Positions 62,002 through 64,000 of a stretch of 64,000 nt of DNA are shown piece by piece. The translations under genes and the position numbers were made by a program. The stretch is from Cryptomeria japonica (Eukaryota; Streptophyta; Pinopsida; Cupressales; Cupressaceae): positions 597,375,335 to 597,439,334 of the forward strand of contig NC_081415.1 of NCBI RefSeq assembly GCF_030272615.1, in the 5' to 3' direction. The stretch's first letter is position 1, and every line of letters begins with the position of its first letter. Below the pieces are notes generated by a model that was given only the letters and a program-made list of their open reading frames with translations, did not search any database and was not told the DNA's origin.

Positions 62002-64000
62002 TTATGCCCAGTACTTGCGAAGATGCATGCTGTTTATAGGATCGGACAGAGGTTCACCTTCTGGGGTAGCAAGCTGATATGCCCCCGAGCCATATGCTGC
62101 AGTTACTATGAAAGGACCAACCCAATTAGGTTCAAATTTACCTTTGATGATGTCAGTAGACTGTGCATTCTTAGGGTTTGCCTTTAAAACCAGGTCTCCC
62201 ACTTCGAAGTGTCGCCCTTTGACCTTCTTATTATAAGAGCGACGGAGACGGTTTTGATATGCCTGCAAATGTGTCAGAGCTGTCTGACGTTTCTCATCTA
62301 ACATCTCAAGTTGATGCAACCGAGAGACTCTGTGTGTCTCGTCATCAATTAGATGTTGCAAGGAAACACGCAAGGAAGGAATCTCCACCTCCAAAGGTAA
62401 AATAGCTTCCGCACCATACACCAAGGAATAAGGTGTTGCGCCAGTAGGTGTGCGGATAGAAGTGCGATAGGCCCATAGTGCTAGATTCAACTGTACATGC
62501 CAATCTCGACCAGCATCATTAACGACCTTCTTCAGAATCTTGATAATGGTTTTATTTGATGCTTCAGCTTGACCATTCCCCTGTGGATAGTATGGACTGG
62601 AGAAACGGTGTTGGATATGAAACTTTTCATAGAGTTCTTTAACATCTTTATTCTTGAAAGGACGACCATTATCTGTGACTATGGCAAGGGGAACCCCATA
62701 CCGACATATGATATAATTCAGCAAGAATTTTGAAATTTGGACACCCGTGATATAGGTCATGGGGATAGCCTCGATCCATTTTGTAAAATACTCTGTGGCT
62801 GTAATGATGAACTTGTGTCCATTTGCAGATGTCGGGTGAATCTTACCAATAAGATCCAATCCCCATTGAGAAAAGGGCCACAGAGATATGACAGAATGAA
62901 GCTCTTGGGCTGGTGCATGAATGTAGTTTCCATGAATCTGGCATTTGTAGCACTTCTTAACAAAATCATGAACATCTTTTTCCAGAGTGGGCCAATAATA
63001 CCCAACACGAATCAACTTTTTGGCTAAGCTTAGACCATTGAAATGGCCCCCACATATACCATCGTGAACCTCGTGTAAAGCCATTTGTGATTCGTCAGAA
63101 TCCAAACACCTGAGGAGGGTATGGTCAAAGGAACGTCGGTATAGGGTGTTGGCGATGATGACATATTTGGCTGTCTGTCGGATAAAGGCTCGGCGTTGGT
63201 TAGCAGAAAGGTTGGGTGGTAAGGTTTGGGATTTCAAATATTGATAGACGTCACTGTACCATGGGGAGTTGGGACCAACAAGAACGCACATCACATCCGC
63301 TGTCGGAATGTCAAAAGAAGGAACCAACAATTGTTCAACTAAAAATTCACATTTGTCCATATTGTTTGGCATATTCAACATGGAAGCAATCATAGCCATC
63401 GCATCTACCGACTTGTTTTGCATTCTTGGAACTTGATTGAAATGGATAGCCATGAATTTGGTCTTGAAGAAATCTACGATGTGCTTATAGGGAATAAGCT
63501 TTTCATCTTTTGTTTCGTAGTCATCATTCACTTGTCGGATGACTAATTGAGAATCTCCATAGACTTGTAAATGCTTGATGTTCCAGTGGACTGCTACTCG
63601 GAGTCCTGTAACCAGCACTTCATACTCTGCAATGTTATTGGTGCAGTGGAAAGTTATTCTGTAGGACTTTGGAATAGCATCACCTTGAGGGGTGACAAAC
63701 AAGATGCTGGCTCCGGATCCAAACTTGGTATGGGACCCATCAAAGTATAACTTCCATTCATTAGAGGAAGTGAGAGCAAAGACTGATTCATCTGGAAAAT
63801 CGGTCAACATGGGATGATCATCAGAAATAGGAGCCTCTGCAAGTTGATCTGCTATGACTTGTCCTTTTATGGCCTTTCGCTTCATATACTCAATGTCAAA
63901 TTCACTGAGAATCATGACCCATTTTGCTAGGTGACCCGTCAAAGCTGCTCAGCTAAGCAAATATTTTAAGGGATAAATTTTTGCAACCAACAACGTTTGG
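62002..64000 (-). pseudogene. Element G pol: archaeal-type RNase H and integrase (partial)
   Basis: A 646-codon stretch is open from 63942 to the stop at 62002. Counting from 63942: the end of the first RNase H/connection (LTGHLAKWVMILSEFDIEY, residues 2-20); a second RNase H typical of Tat with D68 (FDGS), E106 (NNIAEYE), D130 (VYGDS) and D180; an integrase with HHCC finger H293, H300, C331, C334; catalytic D363, D424 and E460 (D-x60-D-x35-E); and a C-terminal GDLVLK...WVGPFIV part without chromodomain, ending HLRKYWA. It would hydrolyse the RNA strand and insert element DNA. Upstream, a TGA at 63949-63951 interrupts ..PLKYLLS / AALTG.., after which the frame continues past the window, so the polyprotein is broken once here although all catalytic residues seen are intact. 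Confidence 0.9.

Larger units (their letters stand above)
56300..64000 (-). mobile_element. Element G: Tat-lineage Ty3/Gypsy retrotransposon, 5' part off the window
   Basis: Order on the minus strand: RNase H-integrase pol end (64000-62002), a 1.75-kb spacer with tandem repeats, an antisense PMD ORF (60245-58458), purine tract and 3' LTR. An extra antisense ORF between pol and the 3' LTR is a known trait of the Tat lineage. Reverse transcriptase, protease, Gag and 5' LTR lie beyond 64000. Confidence 0.85.

Overview
This is nuclear DNA from a plant with a large, repeat-choked genome. No single-copy host gene, rRNA, tRNA or CRISPR array is recognisable, and almost everything can be assigned to transposable elements, satellites or microsatellites. 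A gymnosperm, probably a conifer, is the best guess: LTR retrotransposons are nested several layers deep, and the window carries a Penelope-like element with a GIY-YIG endonuclease, a class I know in seed plants from conifers. The species is not identified.

Layout. 1-1651 (minus): decayed multicopy gene, probably transposon-derived. 2012-2490: (AT)n plus a polypurine tract. 2609-23515: a satellite field built from a ~20-bp unit in both orientations, seen as three blocks (2609-7832, 14409-15716, 21404-23515) because two LTR elements landed in it. Element A (7833-14408, plus) is Copia-like, with a Gag fragment and a large 'ORF2' but no polymerase. Element B (15717-21403, minus) has clean LTRs and 4.2 kb of internal DNA with no coding sequence. 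23516-25635: AT-rich DNA, then the 3' end of an older Copia-like element C, whose LTR (25636-35195) is split by Element D (26236-34498, plus), a Ty3/Gypsy Tat-like element keeping only a protease/G-patch ORF. 35196-42152: mostly unrecognised DNA with two LTR-like fragments. Element E (42153-48836, minus) is a second member of the Element A family, inserted in a microsatellite. 48837-49620: compound microsatellites. 49650-52760 (minus): decayed Penelope-like element. 53641-55770 (minus): Copia relic F with CCHC remnants, PBS and LTR. From about 56300 to the window end (minus): Element G, a Tat-lineage Ty3 element with RNase H-integrase (62002-64000) and an antisense plant-mobile-domain (PMD) ORF (58458-60245) between pol and the 3' LTR.

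How the parts relate. Elements A, B, D and E lack reverse transcriptase and integrase, so they must have been mobilised in trans; G and unseen relatives are candidate donors. A, C and E share a ladder of three polypurine tracts before the 3' LTR, and A, C, E and F share LTR-end motifs, so they form one superfamily resembling SIRE/Maximus Copia elements with an extra 3' ORF. A and E both have a TATA box about 150 bp before ORF2, suggesting its own transcript. The points most worth follow-up are the two-orientation satellite, ORF2 with its internal promoter, the Penelope-like element, and the antisense PMD ORF, whose eight stop codons are all TAG or TGA.
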